7,399 bases of DNA, taken from the NCBI GenBank assembly GCA_008501835.1, contig QQUB01000885.1, positions 1-7,399 of the forward strand, in the 5' to 3' direction. Every line of letters starts with the position of its first letter. Positions within the stretch are counted from its first letter, which is position 1. This DNA comes from Bacteroidota bacterium (GTDB taxonomy: Bacteria > Bacteroidota > Bacteroidia > Chitinophagales > Saprospiraceae). Positions 4,763 to 7,399 of this stretch are shown here, piece by piece. The position numbers and the translations under genes are program-made. The notes under the pieces were generated by a model, which worked only from the letters and a program-made list of their open reading frames with translations, ran no database searches and was not told where the DNA came from.

Positions 4763-7225
4763 TCATTTTTGGTTCCTGAACATTTGCAGGAAGCTGTCCA
4801 GTTCTCTTTCGTCGTACATGAGCACCTCCCGGGCCTTACTTCCTTCACTAGGGCCTACAATTCCGATAGCTTCCAGTTGATCCATAATCCTTCCTGCCCG
4901 GTTGTAACCTAATTTCAGGCGGCGTTGGATCATGGAAGTTGATCCATGTTGATTTGTGACAACAAGTCTTGCAGCATCTTCAAACATTGGATCCAGGTCT
5001 GAATACTTTAAGCTGGAAGACCCGCCGATCTCATCATCACCATGGAACTCCGGAAGAAAATGAGGATGCGGATAACCCGTCTGGTTAGCAATGAAATCAA
5101 TCACTTTTTCTACTTCGGGAGTATCGACAAATGCTCCCTGGAGACGGACCATTTCACCACCAACGGAAAGTAACATATCCCCGCGACCGATCAGCTGGTC
5201 GGCACCTCCTGCATCGAGTATGGTTCTGGAATCTACCTTGGCAGTAACTTTATAAGCTATCCTCGCTGGGAAGTTAGCTTTGATCACACCGGTAATGATA
5301 TTTACCGACGGACGCTGTGTGGCAATGACCAAATGTATCCCCACCGCACGTGCCAACTGCGCCAGACGTCCGATTGGTAATTCAATCTCTTTACCTGCCG
5401 TCATAATAAGGTCAGCGAACTCATCGATGACAAGAATGATAAACGGCATGAATTTATGGCCCTTCCCGGGATTTAATTTACGGGATACAAATTTTTGATT
5501 GTATTCCCGAATGTTCCTGGCAGAAGCCTTTTTTAGTAAATCATAACGCTGATCCATTTCAATACAAAGAGAATTAAGCGTATGAATTACTTTATTGGTT
5601 TCGGTTGTAATAGGCTCTTCCTGGTCCGGTAAATATGCCAGGAAGTGTTTGAGTAATTTGCTGTATGGAAAGAGCTCTACTTTTTTTGGATCGATCAAAA
5701 CAAATTTGATCTGAGAAGGGTGTTTTTTATAAAGTAGAGACAACAAAATGGCGTTGATACCAACAGACTTACCCTGACCTGTAGCCCCGGCTACGAGCAG
5801 GTGAGGCATTTTTGCCAAATCCGCAACCAGCACCTCATTGGAAATGGTTTTTCCAAGAGCGATGGGCAGGTCCATTTTAGCATGTTTGAACTTTTCGGAA
5901 TGTAAGACCTCCCGCATTGAAACGATTTGTTGTTTCTTGTTGGGAACTTCAATACCAATGGTTCCTTTTCCCGGAATCGGAGCAATGATACGAATACCTA
6001 ATGCTGACAAACTCAGGGCAATATCATCCTCAAGGTTTTTTATTCTGGAGATCCTGACACCTGGTGCAGGGATGATCTCATACAGGGTAACGGTAGGACC
6101 GATCGTAGCCCGGATCTTGATGATCTCAATTTTGTAATTGAGTAAGGTTTCGATGATCTGGTCCTTGTTGTTTTCCAGTTCTGCCCGGTCGATCTCTACC
6201 TTTTTGTCGGAATAATCATCCAGCAATTGAACGGAAGGAAATTCGTACATGGAGAGATCGAGGGTTGGATCGTAAGGTTCGGTATGATCCTTATTTTCTT
6301 CTGTAATGGACAGGGATGTAGGAGGTTCCTCCTGTTCGTCTGGTTGGATTTCTTCTTCTCCCGTTTTGATTTCGAGTTCTCCTTCTCCGACTTTGAGGGA
6401 TTCTGGTTTTGGTTTTTTCAAACCGCCCAGTTTAAGCGCAAGCTGACTCGCGGTAACCCCCTCTTTAGGTTTTTCTTCTTCTTCCGCTGGTTGTTCAGGG
6501 AGGTTGTCTTCTTCTTCACCTCTTTGACCGGGACGCAAGGTTGCCGGTTTGTCGGGGTTCCTCAGGGCATCGATATCTTCAAGTGTTTTTTTATTGGTAC
6601 TGAAGCCATTTCTGATATATGCCTTTAAATCTTCAAAGAAACCTCCCGGCGTAAGGTCGTTAAAATTCGGATTGAGCTGCCAGACGAGGAATCCTGCAAT
6701 TGCAAAAATAAATAACACAATAAGCCCGACAGTACCCACGAAACTTTTCATCCATTGGCTCACTCCTTCTCCAAAAGCACCTCCCCATGGAAATTCAGAG
6801 AATCCGCCAAAGATGAACTCCAGCATCATGGAAATTAGCAGCAACAATAAAAAGGACTTATTAAGGATGGGGATGAATTTACCAAAAGGTTTCCTCTGGA
6901 TCAACCAAAGTCCTCCTTTACCTAAAAGGAAAACAAAGATAAAGCTGGAGAGTCCGAATCCCCAGAAGAAAAAGGTGTGCGAAACAATAGCTCCCAGTCT
7001 TCCCAGCCAGTTAGCCATGTCAATGTCACTTCTCAAAACCTGGGTCCAGGAAAAACGGAATACTTTATCCTGGTCGATGGACCAGGTAAAAATATAGGAA
7101 ACAAAAGCTATAAAAAGGTAAAGTCCGAAAAACAGGCATAATACTCCTATTAACTTAGGAACTCGTTCATCATTGATGCCCAGTTTCAGGGAAAGTTGAC
7201 CTTTTTTCTTTTTTCTTTTAGCCAT
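4763..7225 (-). CDS. ftsK: DNA translocase FtsK
   Basis: Septum-anchored hexameric DNA pump that clears and aligns chromosome termini at division, normally together with XerC/XerD at dif. The 820-aa order is classic. A basic N-terminus (KRKKKK, 3-8) precedes four membrane helices at about 24-47, 77-102, 119-140 and 160-184. A short Glu/Pro-rich linker follows at about 205-320. The alpha domain (about 335-455) has GPTVTLYEIIPAPGV at 376-390. The RecA-like motor has Walker A GATGQGKS (480-487), Walker B ILVIDEFADL (597-606) and TQRPS (636-640). The gamma winged helix (about 741-806) includes GYNRAGRIMDQLE (773-785), the region that reads orienting sequences on DNA. The linker is far shorter than in the 1329-aa E. 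coli protein, as is usual for Bacteroidota. All key residues are intact. ATG 7225 gives the expected basic start. A TAnnTTTG box lies 26 nt upstream, so this is probably the first gene of its own unit, with 205 bp to the helicase gene. Confidence 0.98.
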   Translation of the reverse strand: MAKRKKKKGQLSLKLGINDERVPKLIGVLCLFFGLYLFIAFVSYIFTWSIDQDKVFRFSWTQVLRSDIDMANWLGRLGAIVSHTFFFWGFGLSSFIFVFLLGKGGLWLIQRKPFGKFIPILNKSFLLLLLISMMLEFIFGGFSEFPWGGAFGEGVSQWMKSFVGTVGLIVLFIFAIAGFLVWQLNPNFNDLTPGGFFEDLKAYIRNGFSTNKKTLEDIDALRNPDKPATLRPGQRGEEEDNLPEQPAEEEEKPKEGVTASQLALKLGGLKKPKPESLKVGEGELEIKTGEEEIQPDEQEEPPTSLSITEENKDHTEPYDPTLDLSMYEFPSVQLLDDYSDKKVEIDRAELENNKDQIIETLLNYKIEIIKIRATIGPTVTLYEIIPAPGVRISRIKNLEDDIALSLSALGIRIIAPIPGKGTIGIEVPNKKQQIVSMREVLHSEKFKHAKMDLPIALGKTISNEVLVADLAKMPHLLVAGATGQGKSVGINAILLSLLYKKHPSQIKFVLIDPKKVELFPYSKLLKHFLAYLPDQEEPITTETNKVIHTLNSLCIEMDQRYDLLKKASARNIREYNQKFVSRKLNPGKGHKFMPFIILVIDEFADLIMTAGKEIELPIGRLAQLARAVGIHLVIATQRPSVNIITGVIKANFPARIAYKVTAKVDSRTILDAGGADQLIGRGDMLLSVGGEMVRLQGAFVDTPEVEKVIDFIANQTGYPHPHFLPEFHGDDEIGGSSSLKYSDLDPMFEDAARLVVTNQHGSTSMIQRRLKLGYNRAGRIMDQLEAIGIVGPSEGSKAREVLMYDERELDSFLQMFRNQK

Positions 7226-7251
7226 ACAAACAATCTAGTTTGCAATAATAT

Positions 7252-7259
7252 CAAATTTA
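7252..7259 (-). promoter_or_regulatory. Candidate -7 promoter box for ftsK
   Basis: On the minus strand this reads TAAATTTG, an exact match to the TAnnTTTG -7 element of the Bacteroidota primary sigma factor. It lies 26 nt before the ftsK ATG, giving a leader of about 20 nt. No TTG is found at the expected -33 spacing; the nearest (7272-7270) is only 10 nt away. A small dyad, CAAAC/GTTTG (7227-7231 and 7238-7242), lies between box and start. Confidence 0.45.
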
Positions 7260-7399
7260 GATGGGAATGCAAAGGGTAATGAGGGAATGAATTGTTTTAA
7301 ATGTATTAATATAGGGTACGTTTACCGATGTTACACCAAATAATAATTTCTATTTACATAAATGGATGGCTCTAAAATCTTAATTTTCAAAGACTTTTC

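Noticed and set aside
6227..7097. Plus-strand frames of 133 and 182 codons
   Set aside because: They run antisense to the linker and membrane helices of ftsK, and their composition (long Phe runs, Ser/Pro/Lys) is what the ftsK complement gives.
7362..7399. Possible plus-strand gene start (ATG at 7362, reading MDGSKILIFKDF to the edge)
   Set aside because: Only 12 codons are visible, with no ribosome site and only a 7/8 promoter-like TACGTTTA at 7319-7326. It cannot be told from chance.
7331..7399. Possible minus-strand 3' end of an upstream gene (22 open codons ending at TAA 7333-7331)
   Set aside because: An open run of this length is common by chance in such AT-rich sequence, and it conflicts with the plus-strand option.

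Overview
This 7.4 kb window reads like a chromosomal segment of a Bacteroidota bacterium, perhaps a saprospirian. Three things point that way: an FtsK of the short Bacteroidota type with Walker A GATGQGKS, a DUF3667-type zinc-ribbon membrane protein, and a TAnnTTTG promoter box with little Shine-Dalgarno signal. The phylum is inferred from protein style, not from a marker search. All five genes lie on the minus strand, so transcription runs from high to low coordinates.

In transcription order they are: ftsK (7225-4763), a membrane-anchored DNA translocase for chromosome segregation at division; an RhlE-like DEAD-box RNA helicase (4557-3331); a secreted WD40-like (PD40) beta-propeller protein (3153-2206); a DUF3667-type membrane protein with an N-terminal zinc ribbon (1942-1091); and a ClC-family anion channel/transporter (1005-13). 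The ClC frame is cut by an in-frame TAG 13 bases from the window edge, although the codons after it still look like ClC. The genes look like separate housekeeping or accessory units and do not form one pathway. Only the last two (85 bp apart) could plausibly share a transcript.

The coding content is mostly ordinary. The unexpected structure is in the spacers between genes. Each of the four holds inverted repeats: an 11-bp dyad between the ClC and DUF3667 genes; a perfect 15-bp dyad whose arm contains the DUF3667 start codon; a 76-nt block at 2045-2120 that can fold as a compact three-way junction; and several hairpins around the helicase gene. Two spacers also hold degenerate 7-bp tandem arrays in opposite orientations (3206-3249 against 3292-3326, and 4642-4669 against 4695-4722). 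No tRNA, rRNA, CRISPR array, insertion sequence or recognisable defence system is visible. The best candidates for something undescribed are the three-way-junction block, the paired heptamer arrays and the start-codon hairpin.
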